Notes: generated from the letters alone by a model not told the origin. A stretch of 64,000 nt of DNA from Pteria penguin (GCA_035048485.1 CM068587.1:33775001-33839000), one strand, 5' to 3'; shown: positions 46,309 through 57,492, counted from the first letter of the stretch. Program-made: numbers and translations.

Positions 46309-47740
46309 GGTAGGTCGAGTTCTTAAAATGATGTGATTTTCGGTCAGGACCATGCTTATTATGGTTCTAAGTCAACCATGGTACATTGCCATTAGAATGT
46401 CACAGTAACATACAATGGTATTTAACTTTAAAAAAAGAAGAAAAGGAAGGTCGGACAATGAATTTCTGTCCTTTGACATAGCTTTTCATGTTTCAGAATT
46501 GCACAGCCATAAATAAACACACTAGTATTTAGTATCTAGAAAGAGAGAATTAGATGAAAAACAAGAGAGAATATCCTGTACTTAATGATTATGTTGGAAT
46601 CATTACTTAGTCAATGAAACAGGACAGGAGGTCAAGACCGAATCAGTAAGACTGTAGGAGGCAAAACCATAAAACAAATTAGAGAGTGCACAAGTGGTTC
46701 CGCCCTTACCGCCTATAGATAGTTTTCACTTGGCAAAATTTCACAGGAGTTATCTCCCGCTGTCAGCCATTTGTGGATCAGAATGAAAAGTTTTGTGTTT
46801 AATCAACAAAAATACAGACTGAATTTCTTTACAATCATTTTGAAAATATAAATTGCTTACAAACCAATAAATATTTAGATATAATGTATTTCAAAACTGT
46901 TTATTTTGTTGCAAAATTATGAAAACCCTCTCCACACAAAGGTCTTAAAATTGGTAATACTATGAATGAAAATCTCTTCTTTGACACAAAATATGGCTGA
47001 CTACGGGAGGTAATTCAATAAACTTAGACTCATTGAAAACTATATAATAATCAAGAACGACCCTTTGAAGCGCCAGTCATATTTCGAAAAGTAACTCGCC
47101 TAATGAATTATAAGCGAACATTAAAAGCTTCTTCGGTTGTGAATTCTCATATTCGACCTGATATGACCCTCTGTACCCTATGACAGTAAAGTCCCAGTAA
47201 ATTCACCAAATATGTCTAATGTCTCATCAAATACCAGGATGTCCGACGTTGCAAATTGCTATAAATTAACAAATTTACAAAAATAAATTTTGTAAACGGG
47301 GGCGGGGGTGCCTCCATGTTTGGAGTTGGGAAGGGTGCGATGTCCGACAAAAGATCTTAGGAAAGCTTAGATTCCCTGCAGCTCTAGGGCGGAGCCCTGT
47401 TTGGCTTAGCGGGTGGCGAAGCTTGCGGGAGCTAAGAGTCTAAATATTGTCCATTTTCACTTTAATTTACCGCCCTAAGTCAATACCGCAACTGCCTTGT
47501 ACTCGAAGCTAGCTGCCTTCTGTGATGTTATTCATGTGTTTTCCATATCTTGTTGTTCTTGCACCTTTGGCGCATTTTGTCATACTACATGTACTGAATC
47601 AGATCTGATCTTATAAAATCCACCATTGTTTCTTGCCTTCTCTCGCGTATATTTCTATTAATGCATAGTAAAGAAGCATCTATGGGCGGATCTCGAGATT
47701 TGTGGAAAAAGGGGTTGGGACTTGCCACGGATGCTTTTAC

Positions 47741-47742
<2 letters not shown>

Positions 47743-47796
<54 letters not shown>
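47743..47796. repeat. (CT)n microsatellite
   Basis: About 27 CT units. Confidence 0.95.
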
Positions 47797-47798
<2 letters not shown>

Positions 47799-48156
47799 TT
47801 AGATGAGGTTCCCTCCGCCTCCTCCGGATCCGTTTGAATAACAAACTATCTTCATAAATCATCCACCTGGCCTGCATATGTTTGTGCACTTACCCCTTTC
47901 CTGTGATTTAAAGAAATCCTATGTTAACACACTTTCATAGTTTGTTTGAGTCTTGTTTTAGGTCACGCCAAAATTATTTCAGCTGTAAGTTGACGGCATC
48001 TGTCTAAATGAAAGAAATTTAAACATTAAATCTGTGCAACGTACTCCCGCCCTTCTGGAAGCAGTTAGCTAGGAATCTTTCAAGTACCGCGTCTAGTGTG
48101 ACCCGAGATCTCGGTATTTACCATCAAATCCGAAAGGAAACTGACGGGCCATCAAT

Positions 48157-48367
48157 GGGACTCGAATCAGGGACCACACAGATTGAACTCCGCCGCCTCC
48201 GAGCATGTAGGACTCGAACCAAGGACTACAAAGATTAGATTCCGTCACTTCCGAGCACGTGTGACTCGATCCAGGGACTACACAGATTGAACTCTGCCGC
48301 TTCTGAGCACGTGGGATTCGAACCAGGGGCAACAGAGATTGAACTCCGCTGCCTACAAGCACTTGTG
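48157..48367. repeat. 53-bp tandem repeat, four units
   Basis: Units start at about 48157, 48210, 48263 and 48316. Each has GACTCGAACCAGGGAC, CACAGATTGAACTCCGCCGC and CCGAGCACGTG. A single diverged unit sits at 50110-50152. Confidence 0.85.
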
Positions 48368-50109
48368 CAAAGTATACTGCTCTCGAACAAAACGCTCACC
48401 AAAGATTTTAAAAATCATTTCTTAAAATGTGTGAGGTCATTGAATTGCAAAGAAATCAGCAAAAACATCGAAAATCGAATTTTGACAAATGGACAACTGA
48501 AGAAAAATCATGTTTTAAAGCTCTTAGGAAGAAATCATTTTCATTTTAAGTCTTCGTTTTAAAGGGCTGTGGAATTGAACGGTTCTTTCAGTGTTTTATT
48601 CGGTATTTCGTGTGATTATAAATAAACAAGCTCAGATTCACATCTTATGTCGCTTCAGGGTCACGCATCCGGGAACTTCCTTGTCTAACCGCTTCGTATA
48701 GGTAGTTGGATAATTGGTACAAGAGCTTTCACAATAAGAGACGGTAGTAGATACTTGAAACACTTAAAGTCACACAGTCTTCATAACAAAGGGATTCAAA
48801 ATTAGTTTGTTTACTTTACATATCAGTAGTTTGTTTGTTTTAGTAGATATAATAACACATGCTTGAGACTGATCCCTTACTCTCTGTGATATATAGAGAA
48901 AAAATATAACACCCCCTCCCCAATAAATAAAAACTAGCGGCAGTTTTCAAATCTTTTAATTTTAACGACATTTCAGGAAAACATAATTTCTCTTGTAAAT
49001 AGATCAATTTTACGTTGCCGACAATTCACTCTGAGGTCTATCCATTAGTCGGATTTCTATTTGGGTAAAAACTTGGATTCACTTTTACGTAAGGGTGCAC
49101 GAGTCAATTAAAGCTAAATCGGTCGTAAAACTCCGATCAACATTGATCTTTTAACAAATTTTCGTTTCTTTGGACATCAGGGCATCAACAATCAATAGTT
49201 CGATTACACATTATTCCGATTTTAAGTAGAACTTGTTCACTTTAGGACTACATGCACGTCGGTCCCGGTTTCCTACCAGTGCTGTTATTGATCATGATAA
49301 TTTTATCTCTCTATTCGAAGTAAACAACAAAGAATTCCCGAAGGGATAACCATATCTTGAAGTCCGTGGAATTATAGGACAATACCGTGTACAATGTCAT
49401 ATTTAGACAAACGCGAAGCCCAATTAAATTGAGGTGAGACCAGATGCCCGGAAGAATTAAGCGTCCCCTGCTTGCATGCAACATCCGTCGCAAAAGTCCT
49501 GCAACAACTCTTCAAATTCAGGAAGTAAATAAATATACAATGTATATACACACATAAGCACATGAAGGAGATAAGGACACTATATCAAAGTATTCCTTTC
49601 ACAGTATAAAATGCTATTGAACTGAAATTCCGGAATTAGAAATACACGTGAACAAATTCTGTATGTATACATATAAGGTAAAATCAGGTGTTGTGAAAAA
49701 AGTTCATGATGATTAGTTTGTATCATTAGATCTGAAAATGTTGATTAACATTTTTGAGACGGTGATCTCAAACTGCACCAGATCCTTATATTGACCATTG
49801 AACTTCATCAGTAATAATTTCAAACGTTCCTCAATATATCCTTTTTAGAACAGTTTCGTGGCAAAAAGCCTCTCTCTCTCGGGACTAAATCTTCCTATGT
49901 AGAACATCCCTTGACAAAGGGTATATGTTGTGCAAGTGTGCAGCTTGTAAAAGAGTTCTTCGCGGAGGGTTTGACTTGAGTGTTATTATACCCTTTTTTC
50001 CTGCGGCTATGTGGCAGTGGCACTTTCTACACAGTTTTTTGTTGATATTCATTAATATATACATACATATATATATTGCTGAATTATATGTGTTTCGTCC
50101 GTATGTAAG

Positions 50110-50152
50110 AGCATCACAGATAGAACTCCACCGATTCCGAGCATATGGGGCT
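50110..50152. repeat. Isolated unit of the 53-bp repeat
   Basis: GCATCACAGATAGAACTCCACCGATTCCGAGCAT-type order (split here for length) matches the units at 48157-48367; it lies about 235 bp before the gene A TATA box. Confidence 0.6.
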
Positions 50153-50158
50153 TAAGCA

Positions 50159-50243
50159 ACACACACACACACACACCTACACACACACACACACACACCA
50201 CCACCACCACCACAACCACCACCACACACATACTCACACACAC
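50159..50243. repeat. CA / CCA microsatellite
   Basis: (CA)n interrupted by CCACCA triplets. Confidence 0.95.
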
Positions 50244-50311
50244 ATTTCAATTATCGATATTTTCTTCATTTTCAGAGAACTGCTTAAGGTCAATCTTAAG
50301 CACATGTGTAA

Positions 50312-50400
50312 ATAAAAGTGTTTCGACTTGACCATGATTGGTTGTTTACAGCCGAAGGGATTAGTTGGCTTTCCCAGTTCTCTCATATATAAAGTATTCA
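50312..50400 (+). promoter_or_regulatory. Core promoter of secreted gene A
   Basis: TATATAAAG at 50386-50394 and an inverted CCAAT box (ATTGG, 50337-50341) 49 bp before it. The block from AAGTGTTTCGACTTG to CTCTCATATATAAAGTAT is conserved at gene B (60460-60545). The start site is probably near 50416-50420. Confidence 0.75.
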
Positions 50401-50415
50401 CATCCTCCTTTCTTG

Positions 50416-50444
50416 TTGGTTTTGCAGCACAGGAGGGTTAAAAG
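50416..50444 (+). other. Gene A noncoding first exon (approximate start)
   Basis: Ends at AAAAG|GTATGT. The first 20 bases of the intron, GTATGTTCTGAACTAAAAC, are nearly the same at gene B (60592). No ATG in the exon. Confidence 0.6.
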
Positions 50445-50731
50445 GTATGTTCTGAACTAAAACAAATTATGCAAAAACACAATTTTGCATTTGGTTACAT
50501 TTATACGTGTAAAAGTCTACTTTATTTCAATTTAACAATTTATCTTTAGAATACACGTTATGCATGTCTAGTGTCCTCTTATCGCTGTTCAATTGTCTAT
50601 GACATTTTTTTTTTTTTTTTTGCTTTCGTTTGTCTTGAATTTGGTTATTGTTCACTGCTTAAATTTAATATCTATATTGATATAAATGTATCGATATGGT
50701 GTAATATTTATATATTTTGAAATCTGTGTGA

Positions 50732-50965
50732 AGTGATTAGCTTGTGATCGAGCGGTCCCGGGTTCGACTCCCGCCGTGGGCACATAGGTGTCCTGTATTT
50801 CAGATGAGACAATGAAAAACCGAAGTCACTTTAGGCAGTGTACGTGAAAATCCCTCATTGCTTCGGGTGGGTCCGTTGCAGAGGTGTAAATTTCTATGCA
50901 ATGCATCAAGCAGATGCCGTCACCATATACGTAAAATAAACGTGGAGTGATATAAAAAATAATAT
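50732..50965 (+). mobile_element. SINE family II in gene A intron 1
   Basis: B box GGGTTCGACTCCCGC, CATTGCTTCGGGTGGGTCCG, GATGCCGTCACCATATACGT and ACGTGGAGTGATA. The head is partial. Confidence 0.8.
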
Positions 50966-50999
50966 ACTAGTCCATACTGTATAGTTCTTGTTTCACATC

Positions 51000-51210
51000 A
51001 CGCCAAGTTCATATCTCCTATATGGTGACGACTCTTGCGTTTCACAGGAATATGTAACGGACGCAACTGAAGCAGCGAGGGACCTTTTATGTGTATATAT
51101 AAGTAAATAGCATGGTTTTGTTATTGCCTTAATCTAAAAGAACGGAGGCCGATGGGACGCGAACTCTGGACCTCTTGATCACGACTAAAGCCAGGTACTG
51201 ACTGCGTTAC
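51000..51210 (-). mobile_element. SINE family II, minus strand, degraded
   Basis: CACGCCAAGTTC, ATATGGTGACG and GAAGCAGCGAGGGACCTTTT are the complement of the body blocks; GGGACGCGAACTCTGGACCT resembles the complement of the B-box region. It faces the preceding copy tail to tail. Confidence 0.6.
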
Positions 51211-51221
51211 GTACGCTTTAT

Positions 51222-51335
51222 CTTAAAGTCATATCCTACTTGTTCAGTTTTAGGATAGACTTGCTTCAAAACTGAACAAGTTTCTTCTTATGGTCGGTCT
51301 ATCATAGAGACTCATAACCGGATATGTCCTTAAAG
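51222..51335. mobile_element. Nested inverted repeat, MITE-like
   Basis: Outer arms CTTAAAGTCATATCC (51222-51236) and GGATATGTCCTTAAAG (51320-51335); inner arms ACTTGTTCAGTTTT (51238-51251) and AAAACTGAACAAGT (51268-51281). Confidence 0.5.
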
Positions 51336-52274
51336 GTCAAATGCAAAGATAATAACAAAGCTGGCGAATTTAGATTAACAATGTAAAAATGTTTGAGTGG
51401 ATGAAGTTTCACACTTTGCCCAATGTATGAATGGGTAAGGATTTTGTGACTCCGACTGTACGTCCCTGACCAAACTCATGGCCATTGAACACTCCTGCCC
51501 CCACTCCTAGGCTGTGGTAAACTGTGGCTACAAATAAATAATCTGTAGGAGCGAGATGCTTAATATGTGACCATCGACTGTTGAAACAAAATACTTAATA
51601 TGACTGAACGAAATCTGTGGCCACAGATGAGAAAATTTTGACCACAGTTTAATAATCATTGGGAAATAATGTTTTTGCACATGTCCGATTATAGCCACTG
51701 TAATGTAGTACATAATGTAAATACGTGTATATTGAACGACTGTTGCTATTTCTCTATTGTTGTCCGTTTCACGCAGATTGTTTTAAAAGTCCATAAATTT
51801 TACCTTGTTGCTCTTTGTGACGTCACCTCAGAACAAGAACAGAAGAATATAAAACAAACCAATGTATTATAAACTTATTTCCAAGAAGTTTTTTTTTTTC
51901 TATGCAAACTTGCTATGCAAGATGTGAAGACGTTCTGAGATGATGGCACATCCATGATAGAAATGTCCACGGAAAAATACATGTATGTGTCCACACAGTA
52001 TGTATCATGCCAACAGTGAATGATCTAGGATCAGAGAGACAGACATTATCGAAAAAGAAGGAAATGCACATTATTGTGTTATACAATTTCTTCACATCAT
52101 AGAATGCTCACAATATCATTTCCGTCTTAATATTACAACAGGTGTTTCTGACAAACATGAATAAATCTGGTATTTGCTTTAAATTCCTTATTTCGAGTTT
52201 AGTGAATATACAATATGTTATGTATTATGTATGCTATTAATTTAATATTTTATCATGTATTTGATGAAATTTAG

Positions 52275-52567
52275 AAGTGCAAACTAAAGAGATTTGTAGA
52301 GAAGGTAGACCCCAGTATCTTCAGTATGCGGTGTGTTTGGCTTTTGGCGGTATTGGTCGTGGTGGTATTGGTGATGGACTCCGACGCCTGGCTAAGCAGC
52401 AGAAGGGTAAGTATATATGTAATGACATTCCTTAATATACAATTAAATGGTAATATAATTTGGCACGAATACATAGATACTCTCTCTATATATTAAATAG
52501 ATTAAAATAAATTTATAAACAATGAAATAAAGGAATAAATAAATATTGCATACACATACCAACACAC

Positions 52568-52616
<49 letters not shown>

Positions 52617-53923
52617 TATAAATAAATCAAACAAATACATAAACAGATAGATAAATTAATATCAATTGTATAATTTATTTCAACTTTTTGTATTTATTTA
52701 AACACCTCTATAATGAATTCATGCCGGTGTCCTGTTTTTCGGATGAGAGTAAACACCGAGGCCCCGTGTCGTGGCATGCATGGCACGTTAAAGATCCCTC
52801 ACATTTTAAATGAGATTATATAGTTAAATTGTCAATTAAATGTTGATATATTACTCCTTTTGGAGAATTCACAAAATTAGCAATCACATCGGAAAGATAG
52901 GACACTTACTATCCACAGACAGGGCTCGAAACCGGGACCCTTAGGTCATGAGCCAGATACTTCAGTGCTTGATACACGTAGAATCATTTTATGGTTATAT
53001 TTTCATGTGATTTATAATGAAAATAAAACGTAATAAAGCTCCGATATTCTATCATTTTTAACGTTAAGTTTGATTTAAAATATCCACACATTTCCCGTCA
53101 CTTGGCCTTTATCAAGTGAAATCCATATCTGAAGTTTAAATCAGTTCAGCGGAATATTTGTGGGCATTGAATGTTTCTTGTTAATCATTTAATTTGTACT
53201 TCCCTTCGGAGGACCTCTTATTATTTCTCGATTTAAAACATTTTCGAATCATTCAATATCAACACAAAGCCACCGTTACTCCAATGGGACATACTATAAG
53301 AATAAACATGATCCAATGGGACATACTATAAAAATAAACCTGATTTATGCAGATGTATCATGATGTAAAATGTACAATGTAAGATGAGAATTATAATTAT
53401 TCAATTTGAATTTCTTGAATAACTAAATCAATGCTGAAATCTATTTTTTTAATTAATCAATTTTGCTAAAAGTAAAAAAAAAAAAAAAATAAGTAAACAA
53501 AAAAAAAAAAAAATAATAATAATAAATAGAATTAAAAAAAAAAGAAAGAAAGAAAAAAGACTTTCATTATATCTCTTTTTTCATACAAGATAAATTATCA
53601 CAAAAGCATATTTATTAATCAATATTTTCTACACAGCGATCATCAGGACGTTTTTCCACCAGAAGGTCATCCTGGACACGACGCCGATTTTCACCAACAA
53701 GACGCTACTCATCATCGCGGCGATTTTCATCGTCCTCACGGCGCAGAGGATGGCTGTCTTCGTCAAGATCGTCCTCCTCTAGATCATCTTCATCATCTTC
53801 ACGAAGAGGCTGGTTTTCGTCATCCAGATCGTCTTCTTCGACGCCAAAGAAGGTTTATAATACGATCTTCCTAGCTCATTTGAATATCTCAGTGATATTT
53901 TAGTCTCAGTGTATATTATTCAT

Positions 53924-53985
<62 letters not shown>

Positions 53986-56098
53986 GTTTTTGATTTAACA
54001 ATCCCGGATTTTTTTAAAGTTACATTTACATTTACAGGGTAAAATAATAAAATCTATTTTAATAATTGTTTTAAAATCTGATAAATCTCATATGTATATT
54101 TTTTATGATATTACATGTAACAAAAAGAAAATTGTATATCTTTCAGTTTTCTCATGATTTGAACAAGAAAAGTTTGACAAAACTCTACAACTCGGAGGTG
54201 ACAAAGGTGGAAAGCTACAAAAGGTGATCAGATTCATGCGAGTTTTCGTATATAATTCGGGCGGGGGGAGGAATAGTGATGAAACAAGTGAATACAAACA
54301 AACTTATCCGAAAATCATATAAGATAGAATAAGTAGTCCTCCAAAGGGAAGTAAAATACACTAAAAGAAACAACACAAACACTCTTTGCCACATAAAATT
54401 TTCGGCCTAGAGTGTTTGTGTTGTTTCTTTTATCCGAAAATCATTTTTAAATATACTTGCTGACCTCAGCTATATAGTAAAAAAAAATGCAACCCAATAT
54501 GATAAGTTTTAAAATGATATCATACCCCAGTTAAGATCTTGTGTGGCTTTCATATATTCTTTACAGTATTGGTCCACATAAATAGCATTCGCGCAGTATT
54601 TTCTTGTGCTTTCTGTATGTTCCTAGACATTCTCGGCAAGTGAAGCTAGCCAGACAGGAGATGTTTACTCCTCCCGGGCATCTGATAAAATACTTAAGTC
54701 AATTATTTAAATTTAGTTTATTCCATTGTCAAATGTTCTAATTAACTGTCATACATAATGGTTTAATTCTATTAATGAATAAAACAATATTTAATAAAAT
54801 CCAAATCCCAGTTACTGATTAATTGTTGAAAAGAAGAATTTGAAAATATGACGAGCATTTTCTCAGATGATGGCGCTGGACCCTGATTTATCCTATGGTT
54901 TCAGGGACCCATGAATGTCCACCATCGTACGTTGTTGTGACTTCTACAGTGAAATAGCATCATTAGAAAAAAATATAAGAAATGTGATGACACAGTAGGA
55001 TCAAGTCAGCATGTTTATACCCATCAATGACAATCATTAAAATCCTTTATGAATATATATGTTTAAATGAATTTCCCATATGACGAAAATTACATTTAGT
55101 CCATAACGAGGTTGTTCAATAGCAGACCAAAGTATGAACCATTAACCAGTAGAGCCACAGTGACAAGACGAACAAGATCTGACAGCGTACTACAGTGGAT
55201 ATTCATAAACCCCTGGGAAATCAGAGATTTACTAAGGCGTCCGGGAGGAGTGAACTTTTCCTGTTTGGCTTGATACAACAGCCATGCACTCTTGGAAAAC
55301 ATACAGATGACACAACTTGTTTTCAACAAGTAACATCTCTTGTGATAGTGTTATCTTTACTAATGTAAATTTTCCCCCAAATTAACTTTACATGTAACCA
55401 TTGCAAATTTTCATCTATAGACATGTTGTTTAATTCATGCAGACCATTATCAGGAGTGTTGGGTAAAGTTGGCATTCCCCATACCGGAGTTGTAGCCACA
55501 ACTAAAGACGGAGGAAGATGGTTGATTCATAAAGGACCCGGATATGGGAAATCGTCCAGTACTATCGTGACGGATGCGAAACACATGAGTAAAAAGTAAG
55601 TAGATTTGAGTGACCAGTCTTCTCAGTTTCAAATGAATTAGTAAGTAGTATCACTACATGTATTTTGTCAATCTGATGTGTCTTACTGCATCAAATATTT
55701 ATGTAGATGTACCAAAATCAAGTGGTAGACTTAAAAAGCTGGGTACAATGACAATAAAAATAAAGTACCTTTTCCAAGGGGAGAACACTGAGCTTCCGAG
55801 GTCAAAGCTGACGATCCTCCTATCACAATCAGGACACGCTAACCACTGAATCAAACGCTCCTATAATCATCTTTTAACAAAGACTTACTTGTATTACAGC
55901 TATTGAATTTGTAACATTAATTTTAGATGGACAAAGACTGGGTCTAAATCCACCAGTGGAAAAACAGTATCAGATTTTATGAAAGCTGGCGGGGTCAATA
56001 AGAAGTACGGAATTCTTCCCGGACAGAATCTGTGCTGGGGGTCATCGGATGGCATTATGAAAAAGGCAGGCCGCCGTCGGAGAAAACGCTCGTGCTAA
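52275..56098 (+). CDS. Secreted gene A: signal peptide, Arg/Ser/Trp-rich segment and H..H..NxC domain (232 aa, five coding exons)
   Basis: I do not recognise a named family. Coding exons: 52326-52406, 53637-53852, 54147-54223, 55443-55595 and 55927-56098 (699 nt, all phases consistent). Residues 1-21 form a signal peptide (LLAVLVVVVLVMDSDA, cut before W22). Residues 22-99 are Arg/Ser-rich with RRGWLSSSRSSSS and RRGWFSSSRSSSS. Residues 100-125 form a Lys-rich joint. Residues 126-224 form a compact domain: IPHTGVV (H138), RWLIHKGPGYG (H154), TVSDFMKAGG and GQNLCWGSSDG (C212). The order His, second His, then N-x-Cys is that of permuted NlpC/P60-LRAT papain-like proteins, an inference only. It ends GRRRRKRSC (C232). 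The protein is strongly basic. Likely secreted; the role (matrix, defence or other) is unknown. Confidence 0.85.
52326..52406 (+). CDS. Gene A coding exon 1: signal peptide
   Basis: 27 codons, donor AGG|GTAAGT, phase 0. The exon begins at 52275 after TTTAG, so about 51 nt are 5' UTR. The ATG is the first in the exon. The first 23 residues equal those of gene B. Confidence 0.9.
52569..52614. repeat. (CA)n microsatellite
   Basis: About 23 units. Confidence 0.95.
52722..52800 (+). mobile_element. SINE family II fragment
   Basis: CATGCCGGTGTCCTG to GTTAAAGATCCCTCAC, almost the same as the middle of the copy at 44858; head and tail are absent. Confidence 0.75.
53637..53852 (+). CDS. Gene A coding exon 2: Arg/Ser/Trp-rich segment
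   Basis: 72 codons, phase 0 to 0, acceptor TTTCTACACAG, donor AAG|GTTTAT (weak). Starts RSSGRFSTRRSSWTRRRF. Every Trp follows Gly or Ser in an RRGW or SSW setting. Confidence 0.9.
53925..53985. repeat. (CTAT)n microsatellite
   Basis: About 15 units of TCTA. Confidence 0.95.
54147..54223 (+). CDS. Gene A coding exon 3 (77 nt)
   Basis: 25 codons plus two bases, phase 0 to 2: FSHDLNKKSLTKLYNSEV ... ESYK, split Arg. Acceptor ATCTTTCAG, donor AAAAG|GTGATC. It supplies the phase shift needed between exons 2 and 4. Confidence 0.75.
54319..54429. mobile_element. Foldback insertion 5 (15-bp direct repeats)
   Basis: TTATCCGAAAATCAT occurs at 54304-54318 and 54430-54444. The segment between has a perfect 23-bp hairpin at its right end (arms 54363-54385 and 54409-54431, overlapping the right repeat by two bases). 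Confidence 0.6.
54600..54940 (+). pseudogene. Decayed copy of the minus-strand frame at 55096-55329
   Basis: GCTTTCTGTATGTTCCTAGA, CCAGACAGGAGATGTTTACT, CTCCTCCCGGGC and CATGAATGTCCACCATCGTA follow the order of the complement of 55330 to 55180, but the frame is full of stops. Confidence 0.4.
55096..55329 (-). CDS. Unidentified minus-strand frame inside gene A intron (77 codons)
   Basis: Includes WLLYQAKQEKFTPPGRLSKS and a hydrophobic stretch LVRLVTVALLVNGSYFGLLL near the end. Not recognised. A decayed paralogous copy on the opposite strand 300-700 bp away suggests an old protein-coding insertion or transposon remnant rather than a nested active gene. Confidence 0.3.
   Translation of the reverse strand: MLKTSCVICMFSKSAWLLYQAKQEKFTPPGRLSKSLISQGFMNIHCSTLSDLVRLVTVALLVNGSYFGLLLNNLVMD
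55443..55595 (+). CDS. Gene A coding exon 4: first half of the C-terminal domain
   Basis: Phase 2 to 2, acceptor TTCATGCAG, donor AA|GTAAGT. PLSGVLGKVGIPHTGVVATT then GGRWLIHKGPGYGKSSSTIV: the two His of the proposed motif. Confidence 0.88.
55785..55862 (-). repeat. tRNA-like SINE remnant (minus)
   Basis: TCAAAGCTGACGATCCTCC and CACGCTAACCACTGAATCA resemble a decayed complement of B and A boxes. Confidence 0.3.
55927..56098 (+). CDS. Gene A last exon: second half of the domain and stop
   Basis: One base plus 56 codons and TAA (56096-56098). WTKTGSKSTSGKTVSDFMK, YGILPGQNLCWGSSDG and a GRRRRKRSC end. AATAAA at 56344-56349 is a likely polyadenylation signal. Confidence 0.9.
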
Positions 56099-56538
56099 TT
56101 GGACCTTTACGCATTATTTCTTCATTTGTTTTTCAGTGGTGAATTTTAAATATAAAATGCATAAATTTGAACTGTACCTTGAAGCTTGTCACTCCTTTTA
56201 TATTATGTATATTGTATTTGCAATCTTTAAATTACATGAGGTTAAAGATGTTACATTTTTTTTATCAAAATGGTAGTTTTCAAGCCTAAAGACATTCGCA
56301 GACGAACAGAAAGCTTTATACAAAGTACTTCAATCAATGACATAATAAAAATACATTTATTAAAAGTTATATTATTCGTGTCGTTTATTTACAGCTGAAT
56401 AATAATGAGTTGAAAACAAGGAATAATTGTTTCATTGTATTAGGGTAACACTTAATATTATTTACGTTGACCCTGCCACGTCCTTATAGGTCATAGAATA
56501 TGTTAAGAAAGAAACCCGTAACGAAGCAGCAGAGTTAA

Positions 56539-56811
56539 GTAATATTGATTGATTGATTGATTTTTGTTTTACGTCACTCCATGATTATTTCACATATATG
56601 GTGACGGAATCTGCCTAATGCATTGCACAGAAATTTATACCTTTGCAACAGACCCACCAGAAGCAGTGAGGGATCTTTTGCGTGACGTGGGACCTCGGTT
56701 TTTACTGTCTCATCCGAAAGACAGAACACCGGTGTGCCCAGGGCGAAAGTTGAACCCGGGACCTCTCGATCACGAGACGAGCACCTTATCCACTAGGCCA
56801 CACCGGCTTAG
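56539..56811 (-). mobile_element. SINE family II, minus strand, near full length
   Basis: Starts with the complement of the tail (TTGATTGATTGATTG), then ATATGGTGACGG, GAAGCAGTGAGGGATC and the complement of B and A boxes (GAACCCGGGACC, TTATCCACTAGGCCACACCG). Confidence 0.88.
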
Positions 56812-56900
56812 TTAAGTAATATAAGTAAAGTAAAGTAAAGGAAGTATATAAGTAAGAGGATAAATGATAAAGATCTGGAAGATAATAAAAATATAAATAT

Positions 56901-56942
<42 letters not shown>

Positions 56943-57046
56943 CGACGACGACGACGACGACGATGATGATGATAATGATGATGATGATGATGATGATGAT
57001 AATGATGATGATGATGATAATTATGATGATGATGATGATGATGATA

Positions 57047-57078
<32 letters not shown>

Positions 57079-57092
57079 AATGATTATGATAT

Positions 57093-57125
<33 letters not shown>

Positions 57126-57151
57126 CGACGACGACGACGATGATGATGATA

Positions 57152-57207
<56 letters not shown>

Positions 57208-57235
57208 AATTATGAAGATGATGATGATGATGATA

Positions 57236-57267
<32 letters not shown>

Positions 57268-57281
57268 AATGATGATGATAT

Positions 57282-57321
<40 letters not shown>

Positions 57322-57355
57322 CATGATCATGATGAGGATGATGATGATGGTGATA

Positions 57356-57411
<56 letters not shown>

Positions 57412-57492
57412 AATGATGATGATATTGATGATGATGATGATGATCATGATGATCATGATGATCATGATGATAATGTTGATGATAAGGATGAT
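56901..57492. repeat. (GAT)n microsatellite with GAC and AAT/ATT interruptions, ~590 bp
   Basis: GAT runs broken by two similar GAC blocks (56941-56963 and 57124-57139) and regular GATAAT steps. Long Met or Ile frames here are artefacts of the repeat. Confidence 0.97.

Larger units (their letters stand above)
45870..50300. repeat. Upstream part of tandem duplication, copy A
   Basis: Several blocks are alignable with 58050-60480: AGTAGATAATCGAAACACTTAAG with 58232 onward, TGTTGGAATCATTACTTAGTCAATG with 58500, AAATCGAATTTTGACAAATG with 58677, and GGGTGCACGAGTCAATTAAAG with 59530. Copy A also has about 1.7 kb (46.7-48.4 kb) not seen in copy B. No gene is recognised in it. Confidence 0.65.

Noticed and set aside
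48093..48362. Minus-strand 89-codon frame with repeated SxxCxxPW-like words
   Set aside because: It lies entirely on the 53-bp tandem repeat and has no start or splice context.
48157..48367. CRISPR-like spaced repeats
   Set aside because: Units are contiguous with no unique spacers, and the DNA is eukaryotic.
49925..50243. Frames including a poly-Val/Cys minus frame
   Set aside because: Produced by the CA/CCA repeat.
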